Below are positions 18,218 through 27,142 of a stretch of DNA of 47,424 bases, in pieces (positions within the stretch are counted from its first letter, which is position 1; every line of letters starts with the position of its first letter). Origin of the DNA: Deltaproteobacteria bacterium (GTDB taxonomy: Bacteria > Desulfobacterota > JAFDED01); assembly GCA_019310535.1 (NCBI GenBank), contig JAFDED010000022.1:1-47424 (forward strand). Reading direction: 5' to 3'. The position numbers and the translations under genes were made by a program. The notes under the pieces were generated by a model. That model was given only the letters and a program-made list of their open reading frames with translations. It was not told the origin of the DNA and made no database searches.

Positions 18218-18690
18218 TGCTTCACCTTCAAAGTTTACATTAGTTTAACAATCCCTATTAATTTTGTCAAGATATATTTTCCGTATACCCATCACTCCTT
18301 AATATGGATTAACAAACACGGCGTGATGGAGATCTTCTCTTATATATAATATTCAACACTTAATCATTGTTAAAGTTATCTTTATTCTTGATTATCCATC
18401 ATTTTGCAATGGAGCGAATTGGCCGCTTGCAAGGGCTAAGGCTTTTGCGTGGCTGTTTGCCCCTCATGCAATTTTTGTGCGTCCTTTTTCTCAACCCTCC
18501 GCAAAAGATACTCCCGTAAAACATACGAAGGGGTTCATCTTCCAAACACTCCCCTTATTGTATCTTGTATTTAAGGCATCTGTCTGTTATCATGCATATA
18601 ATTATCACATCTTGATCTCCCTCTTGAGGCAAGCAGGCGGAGGGCGATGAGAAGGCATCCATTACATGCAAATCATTAGGAGAGCTGAAC
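18218..18690. other. Intergenic region before the AIM24-family gene
   Basis: About 470 bp, A/T rich, divergent between the zinc-ribbon gene and the AIM24 gene. No gene, tRNA or clear hairpin is seen. TAGGAGAG 6 nt before 18691 is the ribosome binding site of the next gene. Confidence 0.45.
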
Positions 18691-19464
18691 ATGGCGGACA
18701 GAATCGATTACAAAATTTATGGTGATGACATGCAAGTGGTCGAGGTGGAGCTCGATCAGGGTGAAGGTGTCCGTGCCGAAGCGGGTGCCATGATGTTCAT
18801 GGAAGATGGCATCGAAATGCAAACATCCACGGGCGGAGGAATGTTTAAGGGTTTCAAACGAATGATAACGGGCGAGAGCTTTTTCATTACCACGTTTCTT
18901 TACAATGGAAGGGGAAAAGGCCGCGTAACGTTCGGTGCTCCGTATCCGGGGAAGGTCATTCCCCTGGACCTCAGCGAACTGGGATGCAGCTTTCTGTGTC
19001 AAAAAGACGCCTTCCTGTGCGCTGCCCGAGGCATCGAGATCGAGGTGGCTTTTACCAAGAAAATCGGGGCCGGGCTCTTCGGAGGAGAAGGCTTCATCTT
19101 GCAGCGCCTCGTGGGAGAAGGGATGGTCTTTGTTCATGCGGGCGGAACCATCATTAAGAAGGATCTGGGTGCGGGCCAATCCCTGCGGGTGGACACGGGA
19201 TGCCTGGTTGCGTTTTCGCCCTCTGTGGACTACGACATCCAGTTTGTGGGAGGGTTCAAGAACGCGCTGTTCGGCGGTGAGGGCGTATTTCTGGCTCGTC
19301 TTACCGGGCCGGGACCTGTTTACCTGCAGTCTCTGCCCTTTTCCCGGCTGGCAGATCGCATATTCTCCGCCGCTCGATGGCAGTCAAAGGGGGAGAAATC
19401 CGGAATCGCCGGCTTGGGCGATGGGCTCCTTGGGGGCCTTTTTGGGGGGGACAAATCATATTGA
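18691..19464 (+). CDS. AIM24/TIGR00266 family protein
   Basis: A 257-residue protein of the AIM24 (DUF124, TIGR00266) family. Diagnostic features are the pseudo-repeated beta strands with GAMMFMEDGIEMQT, the Gly-rich GGGMFKGFKRMITGESFF segment, GEGFILQRLVGEGMVFVHAGG and a second GGFKNALFGGEGVFLARLTGPG. It ends in a Gly-rich tail (GLGDGLLGGLFGG). The family is widespread with a trimeric beta-prism-like fold; its biochemical role in bacteria is not established. A strong TAGGAGAG ribosome binding site is present. The stop is only 35 bp before structured repeat copy A. Confidence 0.92.
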   Translation: MADRIDYKIYGDDMQVVEVELDQGEGVRAEAGAMMFMEDGIEMQTSTGGGMFKGFKRMITGESFFITTFLYNGRGKGRVTFGAPYPGKVIPLDLSELGCSFLCQKDAFLCAARGIEIEVAFTKKIGAGLFGGEGFILQRLVGEGMVFVHAGGTIIKKDLGAGQSLRVDTGCLVAFSPSVDYDIQFVGGFKNALFGGEGVFLARLTGPGPVYLQSLPFSRLADRIFSAARWQSKGEKSGIAGLGDGLLGGLFGGDKSY

Positions 19465-19499
19465 GTCCTATTTCATCCAGCTGGCTAACGTCTGATCGT

Positions 19500-19783
19500 A
19501 CCATTGGACCGAAAGCTGTTACTCAATACCGGCCAAACCTTAATGGCATTCAGGTTCATGAGGGGTGGCCCAGACAATGTATTGTCCGGGCTGCGCAGCA
19601 GCAAGAGGCAGTACATGGCTCGTTTAATAGTTCCCGGGCGCGGGGTGCACCGGGCAAAACCTCTTGCCGCTTCGCGACCCGGACGACTTGTCGTCCGGGC
19701 CACCCCAACAACATTCTTCATCTATTATTGGCGGCAATTTCACTGTAATATCGTTGATCAATATGTTGCTGATCAAAGTGGAT
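19500..19783 (+). repeat. ~285-bp structured repeat, copy A
   Basis: This matches 21444-21728 along its full length with scattered substitutions and about one single-base gap. Within it, GGGGTGGCCC (19562-19571) pairs with GGGCCACCCC (19697-19706), bounding a 145-bp core. Inside the core lie GACAAT-GT-ATTGTC (19573-19586) and a 10-bp palindrome stem CCCGGACGAC-TT-GTCGTCCGGG (19678-19699). Near the 3' end TTGATCA and TGATCAA (19754-19776) flank a 9-nt loop. Several short frames are open inside, but none has a ribosome binding site. It could be a MITE-like non-autonomous element or a structured RNA. Confidence 0.88.
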
Positions 19784-20415
19784 TATTCTATTAGAAAATG
19801 AGAGGCGGGGCTATGTGTGTACGCCCCGTCTCCTTCTCCTCGGTGAAACCCGGATTTTGCATTACAATATCGATGGATGATTATAATACATTACCCATCA
19901 TGGATGTTATCCATGCTTGAACGCAGGATAAAAAATCAGCACTAAAAGTACTCAATCTTCTTGACATCCTATTTTACATAATGCTAACTTCAAACCGCCC
20001 GGGAACAATTGTGGGAGATAGGCTATGAGTCAATATATATTTTTCCCAAAGGGGGGATTTAGCGATGTCTCCTCTTTTCCCGGGTATCTTTTTGATCGGC
20101 GGTTGATCATTTATACCATGCGAGTTGGATAAGTATGCGGGAGGTCTTTTCACGGAAGGCCGGGGCTGGCCCTCTGAAAGCTGTTGCAACATGCCTGTGT
20201 TCGGACATTTCTTTCTTAGAGGAATATGTTCGGCTTTTCGTGAGAATACCGATATTTCCCAGACGATCCTTTGCGCGCCTGAGAGGCTTTCAACAATTCG
20301 TGCCCGGGCGGCCGATACTCAACGAGCAGATTGTGCTGTTGAATAAAGCAAGGATTTCCGCGGAAATCCCTCAAAAGCCAAGGACGTCGGGGACTAAGCA
20401 AAATAAGATCCGGGA
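19784..20415. other. Intergenic region between repeat copy A and the FmdB-like gene
   Basis: About 630 bp without a supportable gene. Plus-strand frames at 20125-20428 lack ribosome binding sites and family resemblance. GGCGGGGC (19804) and CGCCCCG (19821) could form a small hairpin on either strand. Nothing else is recognised. Confidence 0.45.
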
Positions 20416-20904
20416 TTATAAGTCGTAGAGGCGGTCATCTCTGGCGGGGAAGGACTTTTTCTTTCCGGGACTTTTTTTACCTGCTTCGGCGAACGGGTCC
20501 TCGCTTTCCAGCAGGTTTCCGATCTCGGTCTCAATTTTTTCCGGATCTTCTCCCTCTTCCATGCGCCTGATAACCTCTTCCATTCCGGGACCGAGCTTCA
20601 AACCCGTGGCATCATACAGCTTTTTCATGAGACTGGCCGCTTGCCGGGGGTCATCCTCGCTCATGCCCTCTGCATCACGGGCCAGTGCCTGCATAGCCCT
20701 GTCTATCCTGCCTTCATCGAGGTCGGGCACATCGGATTCCTGAGTATCCTGTTTTCCCCTGGAAAAGGAGAATATGGACATCCTTCGCTCCAGTTGCACT
20801 TTCGCACAGCGAGGGCACATTGGAAGCTTTGTGGTATTGATGACTCGGGAGAAAAAGTTAAAGATAGTATGACAGTTCCGGCAATAAAACTCGTAAACAG
20901 GCAT
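20416..20904 (-). CDS. FmdB-type zinc-ribbon protein
   Basis: A 162-residue protein. The N-terminal ~45 residues are the FmdB/CxxC_CXXC_SSSS regulatory zinc ribbon: MPVYEFYCRNC with Cys8/Cys11 and Cys30/Cys33 in LPMCPRCA. The rest is acidic and helical (MEEVIRRMEEGEDPEKIETEIGNLLES) with a Lys-rich tail, fitting a small regulatory or assembly factor. ATG 20904 is preferred over 20988 because the ribbon begins there as in the family and GGAAAG lies upstream. FmdB was named for a putative regulator of formamidase; the actual role here is unknown. Confidence 0.82.
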   Translation of the reverse strand: MPVYEFYCRNCHTIFNFFSRVINTTKLPMCPRCAKVQLERRMSIFSFSRGKQDTQESDVPDLDEGRIDRAMQALARDAEGMSEDDPRQAASLMKKLYDATGLKLGPGMEEVIRRMEEGEDPEKIETEIGNLLESEDPFAEAGKKSPGKKKSFPARDDRLYDL

Positions 20905-21443
20905 TTTCTTTTCTTTCCGGTGTTCAAATAAGGGGAAGCGACATCCCAACATGAATCCCCGGTGAATAGCATGATATCGCTTCACCAAAAAATTGACATG
21001 CCATCCTAATTTATTATGTCATAGCAAGAATTTAATGCCCGCACCACAGCCTTGATACATTAAATCAGAAAATACAAATCAAGGTCGGACAGGTTAAATC
21101 ATGAAAATGAATATAACCCCCCTCCGGCCAATGCAATCGACGATACTGCATGACGGCATCGCACCCAAGGTCTTTCCCCTCTTTTTAAGCGTTGCAATTC
21201 ACTCGACGCCGTTAATGCCCGCGTAGGTGAAAAATAAAAATATCACGCTGCCCAATGGAACGAAAAGATCAGGGTCATGCATCCGATTACTATAACTTTG
21301 CGGCCTGGATTCAGTCGTATGGCGCCTTCCGGATTCTCTCCATTGGCAGAATCTCTTTTCCGAAGAAAAATTAATAGGATTATCCTCTTAAGTCAGCAAA
21401 TAAAACTTTAATTGTTTGATTTTTATTAAGTTCTTATTGCTTA

Positions 21444-21728
21444 ACCATTGGACCGAAAGCTGTGACTCAATACCGGCCAAACCTTAATGGCATTCAGGTT
21501 CCATGAGGGGTGGCCGGGGCAATTTATTGTCTGGGCTGCGCAGCAGCAAGAGGCAGTACATGGCTCGTTTAATAGTTCCCGGGCGCGGGGTGCACCGGGC
21601 AAAACACCTTGTCGCTTCGCGACCCGGACGGCAAGTCGTCCCGGCCACCCCAACAACATCCTTCATCTATTATCGGCGGCAATTCGACTGTAATATCGTT
21701 GATCAATATGTTGATGATCAAAGTGGAT
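21444..21728 (+). repeat. ~285-bp structured repeat, copy B
   Basis: Same orientation as copy A, about 1,944 bp away. The bounding arms here are GGGGTGGCCGGG (21507-21518) and CCCGGCCACCCC (21640-21651), again exactly 145 bp end to end. The C-G pair of copy A (19571/19697) is replaced by a G-C pair (21516/21642), so pairing is kept although both bases changed. The TTGATCA...TGATCAA hairpin (21699-21721) is conserved. The inner palindrome of copy A is degraded here (CCCGGACGGC/GTCGTCCCGG). Confidence 0.88.
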
Positions 21729-22042
21729 AATCTTAAAAATAAATCACTATCCACGGCAAGTCAAGGCTTTTTCGCAGATTTTACCCTCTCCCGTGCTGAA
21801 AACATTTCACTTTCTCGCCCAGCCTTATACTGATGTGCCGGAAGTGTTGCATATTAATGTGATCACGGTTGGTTACAGCGTCGTGTCGGGTTCCGATCAT
21901 TTACGTGTACGATGCATCCGGGTTTAGTTTGAGGAGAAAGGACAGATGTTCTTATACATCATGACACGTCATTAAGCTATACAACAACTATCTATTGAGA
22001 GATTACGAGAAAAATGGACGGGAATGGCTCTGCGACGACGCC

Positions 22043-22071
22043 TTGCTTGCAATTCAAAGAAGGGCAAGCAA
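22043..22071 (-). terminator. Hairpin past the PilZ gene
   Basis: TTGCTTGC and GCAAGCAA form an 8-bp stem around a 13-nt loop, starting 10 bp past the PilZ stop in the minus direction. The loop is large and no T-run follows, so the role as terminator of the c-di-GMP operon is tentative. Confidence 0.3.
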
Positions 22072-22081
22072 TGTCCGGCGT

Positions 22082-22915
22082 TCATTCCGACCTTTGCCTG
22101 AGAATTTCGCGCTGTCTCTGGAAGACGTATTGAATAATTTTTTCCTTTGAATCTTCGGAAATTTCACAAAATTTCATCGAGACGCGATAAATGTTTTCAT
22201 CATGCCGCGGGTTATCTGACCTCGACACGGAGACCACCTCAGCTATACAACCTATAAAAGCCATGTAGAAGAGAGGCAAGACCATCCGAACGCCCACATG
22301 ATCTCCCGGCTCGTAGGGTTGATCCGTCCAGAAGGCCATGCCAGAGCCGCTGATATTGATTTTTCTGGGCTTGCTAATAATGAGTTCTTTGCCCTCATCA
22401 CAACTAAGGAAAGAGAGAATGACGTTTAATTTGACATTGATCTCGGCAAGCATGTGAAACAGTTTTGGGAAGTCGGCTTCTGCCTGTTTATATGTATTCA
22501 TGTCTTTATTCAATAAATCATCGATAATGGAGTTCGAACTATCTGACCAATGGGGTTTGAGGTATATATCTTTTGCACAGGCTAAATTTTCTGGGGATAA
22601 TTTTTTAAGGAGAACGGGCAGATAGACATCCACGCGGACATAATTCCTCGAATGGAGTTTTTTCAACTGCACCACAGGAAAATCCAGGACATCAACGATG
22701 CAAACAGGGAGGCTTTTCTGCCCAAAGCTCAGCCTGGCCCGACAACCCTCGCGCCCTGTCCATGAATTACCGACTTCGCCTTCGAGTTCGACCTTTATAG
22801 TATCTATCGATTGGTCAAAAGGGGGCACCTTAACTGAAAAGCCTTTTGTGCATTCATCACCATCAAACACTAATATTCCCTTTTGCACGGTATCATAGAA
22901 TCTTTCGAGTTTCAT
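22082..22915 (-). CDS. PilZ-domain c-di-GMP receptor with long internal insert
   Basis: A 277-residue cytosolic protein. An N-terminal YcgR-like beta domain (~1-80: KVPPFDQSIDTIKVELEGEVG) precedes the PilZ domain. Both c-di-GMP motifs are present: RxxxR as R90-NYV-R94 and [DN]xSxxG as N187-I-S-G-S-G192. They are ~93 residues apart, where ordinary PilZ domains have about 20-35. The insert (~110-180: NSIIDDLLNKDMNTYKQ...KLFHMLAEINVKLNVILSFL) looks helical, recalling the tetrameric PilZ proteins whose insert forms a coiled coil. It ends the run of signalling genes, 13 bp after the GGDEF gene, and may link c-di-GMP level to motility. Confidence 0.85.
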   Translation of the reverse strand: MKLERFYDTVQKGILVFDGDECTKGFSVKVPPFDQSIDTIKVELEGEVGNSWTGREGCRARLSFGQKSLPVCIVDVLDFPVVQLKKLHSRNYVRVDVYLPVLLKKLSPENLACAKDIYLKPHWSDSSNSIIDDLLNKDMNTYKQAEADFPKLFHMLAEINVKLNVILSFLSCDEGKELIISKPRKINISGSGMAFWTDQPYEPGDHVGVRMVLPLFYMAFIGCIAEVVSVSRSDNPRHDENIYRVSMKFCEISEDSKEKIIQYVFQRQREILRQRSE

Positions 22916-22928
22916 GTCCCTTTTCTCA

Positions 22929-24398
22929 TTATTGGCTCATCCTTTGGTAGAGTGGAGTCCTCCGAGAGTTCTTGGACAGATAAAGGCGGGAATCAGCGCG
23001 GTGGATAAAGCTGTGTTCCGATTCATTCTCCTCGGTTTCTGTTATAAAAGATACACCATAACTGATATTGATACTTAAGGTGATTCCATTCCACGCGAAA
23101 GGATGATTTTCTATCGTTTTCACCATTCTTCGGATGACTGCTTCAGCCTCACCTTTTCCAGTCTCCGGTAAAATGACGGCAAATTCATCTCCACCGTATC
23201 GTGCAAGTATATCTGACTCCCGAATAGAGCGACTGAGGCAAAGAGCTAGTTCCCTGAGGACATGATCCCCCACCAGATGTCCGTGGATATCATTGATCTC
23301 CTTGAAATTATCCACATCTATCATAATCAAAGAGAGGGGTTTGTCGTATCTTTTCGCCTTTCTGAACTCTCTTTTGATAAACTCAAAAAACGCCCTGTAA
23401 TTATATATTCCGGTCAGGCCGTCGGTAACGGCCATCTCTTTCACCTGCTCGTATTCCCGGGCGTTTTTCAGAGAAAGCGCCAATATGTTCGAAAGGGTCA
23501 ACAATAAGTCTTTTTTACGAGGATGGAAACCCGTTCCGTTTTTTGGGATTGCATAGATCATACCCAATGGCAGGCCTGCTATTCTGAGTGGTAAACCTAA
23601 AGCTTTTTCAAGCGGCGGACTGAGGGATGCTAAGGGGCTTTTTCCGTTTTTCGACCCATGGCATTCAAGAATAATCTCATCCACATCCACGTTTTGTTGT
23701 GAAAAGCTTATAAATCGCTTTGCTATGTCCTTTTTTATGCCATCGAAAGATTCTTTATTGACCCCCCCGGCGGGTAGATGGATAACCAGCTTTGGTTTTG
23801 CATTGAGCAAAATAAGAATGGCAAAAAGCTCATAATTTATCACATGATTTAACCCGGCATCTATAAGGCGCATAAAAATTGCTCCCCAGTCTAAATCATA
23901 AGCCACCTCACTGCTGATACGATTGATAAAATTCAGCTCCTTGTTCTTTTTCCTCAAGATTTCCTTTTCTTTTTCGAGCTTGCCATTAACCTCCTTCAAT
24001 TCTTCGATCATACCCACAATCTCGAGGAATGCATTCCTGTTTTCGAGTCCCTTCTTAATGGACTCCCCGATCTTTTTAGGCAACAACTCCTTTGGGATAA
24101 AGCTGAATACCCCTGCATGAACGATTTCTATCAAATCCTCGATCTCGATCTTATCTCCATAAACGATGAAGCAGGCCTTAGAGTTATTCTCCTGGAGGAG
24201 AGTGTTCCATGTCATGATCCTTTCTTTGGCTGCACTATAATCTGAGAGGATAACGCAAAATCCCTCTTCGGTGAGGAGTGATTCTATTCCCTCAAAACCA
24301 TGAGTTGTTATCGCCTGAAGCCCGATCCCTCCAAGCAATCGTGCAATATCACTCCGATCCCGCTCGCTATCACTGATCAAAAGAACTTTCTCGGCCAT
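22929..24398 (-). CDS. REC-GAF-GGDEF diguanylate cyclase
   Basis: A 489-residue protein. Residues ~1-120 are a receiver-like domain with Asp10, Asp53 (ILSDYS) and Lys103 but an atypical phosphoacceptor surround. A coiled coil (~125-158) and GAF domain (~160-315) follow. The C-terminal GGDEF domain starts at VTDGLTGIYNYRAF; the active site is GGDEF (402-406) and the product-inhibition I-site RESD (393-396) has the canonical 5-residue spacing. It should make c-di-GMP from two GTP and be feedback inhibited. It is 13 bp upstream of the PilZ gene (likely co-translated), and about 307 bp downstream of the HD-GYP gene. Confidence 0.93.
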   Translation of the reverse strand: MAEKVLLISDSERDRSDIARLLGGIGLQAITTHGFEGIESLLTEEGFCVILSDYSAAKERIMTWNTLLQENNSKACFIVYGDKIEIEDLIEIVHAGVFSFIPKELLPKKIGESIKKGLENRNAFLEIVGMIEELKEVNGKLEKEKEILRKKNKELNFINRISSEVAYDLDWGAIFMRLIDAGLNHVINYELFAILILLNAKPKLVIHLPAGGVNKESFDGIKKDIAKRFISFSQQNVDVDEIILECHGSKNGKSPLASLSPPLEKALGLPLRIAGLPLGMIYAIPKNGTGFHPRKKDLLLTLSNILALSLKNAREYEQVKEMAVTDGLTGIYNYRAFFEFIKREFRKAKRYDKPLSLIMIDVDNFKEINDIHGHLVGDHVLRELALCLSRSIRESDILARYGGDEFAVILPETGKGEAEAVIRRMVKTIENHPFAWNGITLSINISYGVSFITETEENESEHSFIHRADSRLYLSKNSRRTPLYQRMSQ

Positions 24399-24705
24399 AA
24401 AAACAAATTCCTCTCTGCTTTGGGTAGAGATTTATAAGGAATTTCTTGATTATATAATCGCAAATGTTATGCCACTTTAAAGCAATGCTCCGATGCAGGT
24501 GTGAAGTAATTATCGAAAAGAGTATTTCATTATGATTTCAAAAAGATACTCTTCCAGTATGATGAAAATGGAGGGGTTTCTTGAAGGGTTTTTCGCAGCT
24601 ATCAAACAAGCATTATGGGTAATTATCTCTCTTAACCGTCAATATTTTGACCACCCAGGCTCTCAAATGCTGGAAGGGGTATTGAAGAAATGAGTCTTTA
24701 TATCT
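24399..24705. other. Gap between the HD-GYP and GGDEF genes
   Basis: 307 bp without a gene. In the minus direction it may carry a promoter for the GGDEF-PilZ pair, but no sigma-28 or sigma-70 match is convincing. AGAGGAA is the ribosome binding site of the GGDEF gene. Confidence 0.45.
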
Positions 24706-26289
24706 TTAGGGCATTACAGTGGGGACAGATATCATTCGGTTATCCAAGAGCATTTCATCTTTCTTTTGCTCTTGTAATGCTAAAAACGTTTCGACCACGA
24801 AGGGGTCAAATTGACTGCCGGCGCATTGATTCAACTCGTACAACGCATCCTTGACCCCTTTTGCTTTTCGGTATACGCGATCAGATGTCATGGCATCAAA
24901 TGAATCGGCAATTGCCATGATTCTGGCTAATAAGGGAATATCCTCTCCGGCAAGCCCGTCTGGATATCCCTTACCATCCCATCTTTCATGATGATGGCGA
25001 ATCAGATCCCTTTCCTTGGGCAGCAGGTCAAGGGGTTTGACGATTTTCTCACCAATGGCCGGGTGAGTTTTGATGAGATCATATTCTTCTACGGTAAGCC
25101 TTCCGGGCTTCATCAAGATGGAATCGGGGATACCGATTTTACCTATATCATGGAGATAGCCTGCAAATTGGATGATGTCGATATCCTCTTTATCAATGTT
25201 CAAGGCGGTGGCGATTTCCACCGACCACTGAGTAACTCTAGCTGAATGGAGCTTTGTGTATGAATCTTTAGCTTCGATGGTGGAAACCAGGGAACGGAGT
25301 GTATCGACCAGGTTATTGTAGACGCTCTCATACAGGGCTAAGTTTTCAAGGCAAAGCGCTGCTCGCTGAGCCACAGCAGAAAGCAAGTTCATCTCATTCT
25401 TGGAAAAGCTTATTCCATCCTCCTTATCGGCAGCGTTAATCACGCCCAATACTTCCCCTTTAATTAAAAGAGGAACGGATATAAATGAGTTCGTTTTGTA
25501 ATGGCCAACTGAGGCATCGATATATTTTCGGGATCGGTGGATATCCTTTACTAAAAGAGGGTTTCCTTCCTTTGCGACCTGTCCTGCAATCCCTTCACCA
25601 AGCCGAAGCGAAATTTTCTGGGCGATATCAGTGGGAATGCCGCAAGAAGCCTTGATTACCAATCTTTTTCTCTCAGGGTCCATAAGCATCAGGGAGGTTT
25701 TTCGGGCGTTCGTAACTTCCATGGCAAGTTCTGCGACCTGTTTGAAGAGGTTATTTCTGTCTAACGTTGACTCGTTAAGAACCTCACCAATCTTATAAAG
25801 CACCGTGAGATCCCTGATCTTTTGGTTGAGTTTATGATTTAATCTCTCGATCTCCTTTTTCTGTTCGAGTTCGCGATTGAGTTGGGCATTTTCCAACAAT
25901 AACTTTCGCTCATTGAGCAGTTTCTGAACGATGAGTTCGATCTCTTCAACCCGAAATGGCTTTGCGATGAAATCAGAGGCCCCTTGTTTCATGGCCTTGA
26001 CTGCCACATCGAGAGAAGGAAACCCTGTGATAATTGCCACCGGAATTAAGGGGTTGGATTCTTTTATTCTTCGAAGCAGTTCGAGCCCTTCTAGACGGGG
26101 CATATTGATATCTGTAATGACGATGTCCACAGCTTCATTTTCCAGGGTTTCCAGCGCGCAGAGCCCATCCTCTGCTTCCCAGACCTTCAAGTCTCCAAGG
26201 TGTAAAAGGATTGCCTTGAGGGTATTTCTAACCAGCGGCTCATCATCTACCAGAAGTATCCCTGATGATGTTTTTTTTTCAGATCCCAT
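24706..26289 (-). CDS. REC-GAF-HD-GYP response regulator phosphodiesterase
   Basis: A 527-residue protein that should hydrolyse c-di-GMP. The receiver (~1-125) has Asp15/Asp16, phosphoacceptor Asp60 in VITDINMP, Thr88 and Lys110 in IAKPF. A short coiled coil leads to a GAF domain (~165-320: AISVPLLIKGEVLGVINAADK-like). The HD-GYP domain (~325-515) has HD at 380-381 in LHDIGKIGIPDSIL, HHHERWDGKGYPDGL (432-446) and DSFDAMTSDRVYR, so all metal ligands and the GYP loop are intact. It is 21 bp downstream of the REC-SHOCT gene. With the adjacent cyclase and PilZ receptor it completes a make/break/sense c-di-GMP set beside the flagellar genes. Confidence 0.95.
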   Translation of the reverse strand: MGSEKKTSSGILLVDDEPLVRNTLKAILLHLGDLKVWEAEDGLCALETLENEAVDIVITDINMPRLEGLELLRRIKESNPLIPVAIITGFPSLDVAVKAMKQGASDFIAKPFRVEEIELIVQKLLNERKLLLENAQLNRELEQKKEIERLNHKLNQKIRDLTVLYKIGEVLNESTLDRNNLFKQVAELAMEVTNARKTSLMLMDPERKRLVIKASCGIPTDIAQKISLRLGEGIAGQVAKEGNPLLVKDIHRSRKYIDASVGHYKTNSFISVPLLIKGEVLGVINAADKEDGISFSKNEMNLLSAVAQRAALCLENLALYESVYNNLVDTLRSLVSTIEAKDSYTKLHSARVTQWSVEIATALNIDKEDIDIIQFAGYLHDIGKIGIPDSILMKPGRLTVEEYDLIKTHPAIGEKIVKPLDLLPKERDLIRHHHERWDGKGYPDGLAGEDIPLLARIMAIADSFDAMTSDRVYRKAKGVKDALYELNQCAGSQFDPFVVETFLALQEQKKDEMLLDNRMISVPTVMP

Positions 26290-26310
26290 GGCGTGTGTGG
26301 TTCCCTTTCA

Positions 26311-27048
26311 TCAGAGCATGGATAAAAGCTTCTTTTTTAATGTCCTGAATTCATTCTCATCGATAATACCCTCTCCCATCAAAAGAAATAATTTATCGAG
26401 TTCCTTCACCATTTCCCATTTCTTGACCTCAGAGTTATTCGGGCTCTGGTAAGGAAGAAAATTGAATGGGAATTTCTTTACGGATAAGACATGGTGTGCA
26501 AGCTTTCCCTCAAATGATTCCAGACTTTCGTTCAAGCTTTGAATCTTTTTTTCGAGCCTTTCCTTCTTGGCCCGCAACCTTTTCATCTCCTCATGGGTTG
26601 TCTGGAGTTTTTCAAAAAGGAGGCGGTTTTCTTTGATGAGGCGAATCCTTTCAACGGCTTTCCGCACGAGAATTAAAATCTCATCGAGCCCGAACGGTTT
26701 CTTGATATAATCAAATGCCCCTTCTCGAATCGATTCCACGGCCGTATCGAGGGATGCATACCCTGTAATTATTACAACAAGGATATTTGGATCGATCCGG
26801 ATTGCATTCCGTAATACTTCAAGTCCATCGGCACCCGGCATCTTCAGATCGGTCAGAACCAGATCGACACCCTCATTCTCAATTATCTCGATGGCTTCCA
26901 ATCCATCTGAAGCGAGTCGGATATCGTACCCTTTCTGCACGAGTAAATCCTCCAGAAGATCTCTGGAGGATTTATTGTCATCGACGATCAAGATGCGGAT
27001 GGATAAATTGTTTATGTCGTTCATTTTGTCATCACATTGTTTCGCCAC
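26311..27048 (-). CDS. Response regulator with coiled coil and SHOCT-like tail
   Basis: A 245-residue protein. The receiver domain (~15-135) has the acidic pair Asp23/Asp24, phosphoacceptor Asp67 in VLTDLKMPG, Thr95 in IITGYAS and Lys117 in IKKPF. A charged coiled coil spans ~135-185. The last ~33 residues, KELDKLFLLMGEGIIDENEFRTLKKKLLSML, match the SHOCT pattern (short helix, GxIxxEEF, K-rich helix), an oligomerisation or localisation module. There is no DNA-binding domain. GTG 27048 is used, with GAGGAG 3 nt upstream; ATG 27024 is an alternative without a ribosome binding site. It probably relays signal to the HD-GYP protein encoded next. Confidence 0.85.
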   Translation of the reverse strand: MAKQCDDKMNDINNLSIRILIVDDNKSSRDLLEDLLVQKGYDIRLASDGLEAIEIIENEGVDLVLTDLKMPGADGLEVLRNAIRIDPNILVVIITGYASLDTAVESIREGAFDYIKKPFGLDEILILVRKAVERIRLIKENRLLFEKLQTTHEEMKRLRAKKERLEKKIQSLNESLESFEGKLAHHVLSVKKFPFNFLPYQSPNNSEVKKWEMVKELDKLFLLMGEGIIDENEFRTLKKKLLSML

Positions 27049-27142
27049 TATCTCCTCAGAATCTTTGCCTTGAATATTAAGGACGCAAAGCCCAAAAATG
27101 CGTCCTCAACGATAGTAAGGAGGTTCTCTCAATAAAAGGTGA

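Larger units (their letters stand above)
20905..22081. other. 1.2-kb gene-free region holding repeat copy B
   Basis: No convincing gene. It holds structured repeat copy B (21444-21728). A TTGACA-N16-TATGTC promoter-like pair at 20993-21020 reads rightward into non-coding DNA. A 9-codon ATG frame at 21945 has a good GAGGAGAAAGG ribosome binding site but is too short to call. TTGCTTGC/GCAAGCAA (22043-22071) could end the minus-strand PilZ transcript. Confidence 0.45.

Noticed and set aside
19504-19794. Open frames inside structured repeat copy A (and the matching ones in copy B)
   Set aside because: No ribosome binding site, low-complexity composition, and copies A and B differ by a frame-changing base near the start; the inverted structure explains conservation better than coding.
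20993-21020. TTGACA-N16-TATGTC promoter-like pair on the plus strand
   Set aside because: No gene or obvious RNA lies downstream; one such match is expected by chance in A/T-rich DNA of this length.
21945-21974. Nine-codon frame MFLYIMTRH with a strong GAGGAGAAAGG upstream
   Set aside because: Too short to separate from chance; noted only as a possible leader peptide.
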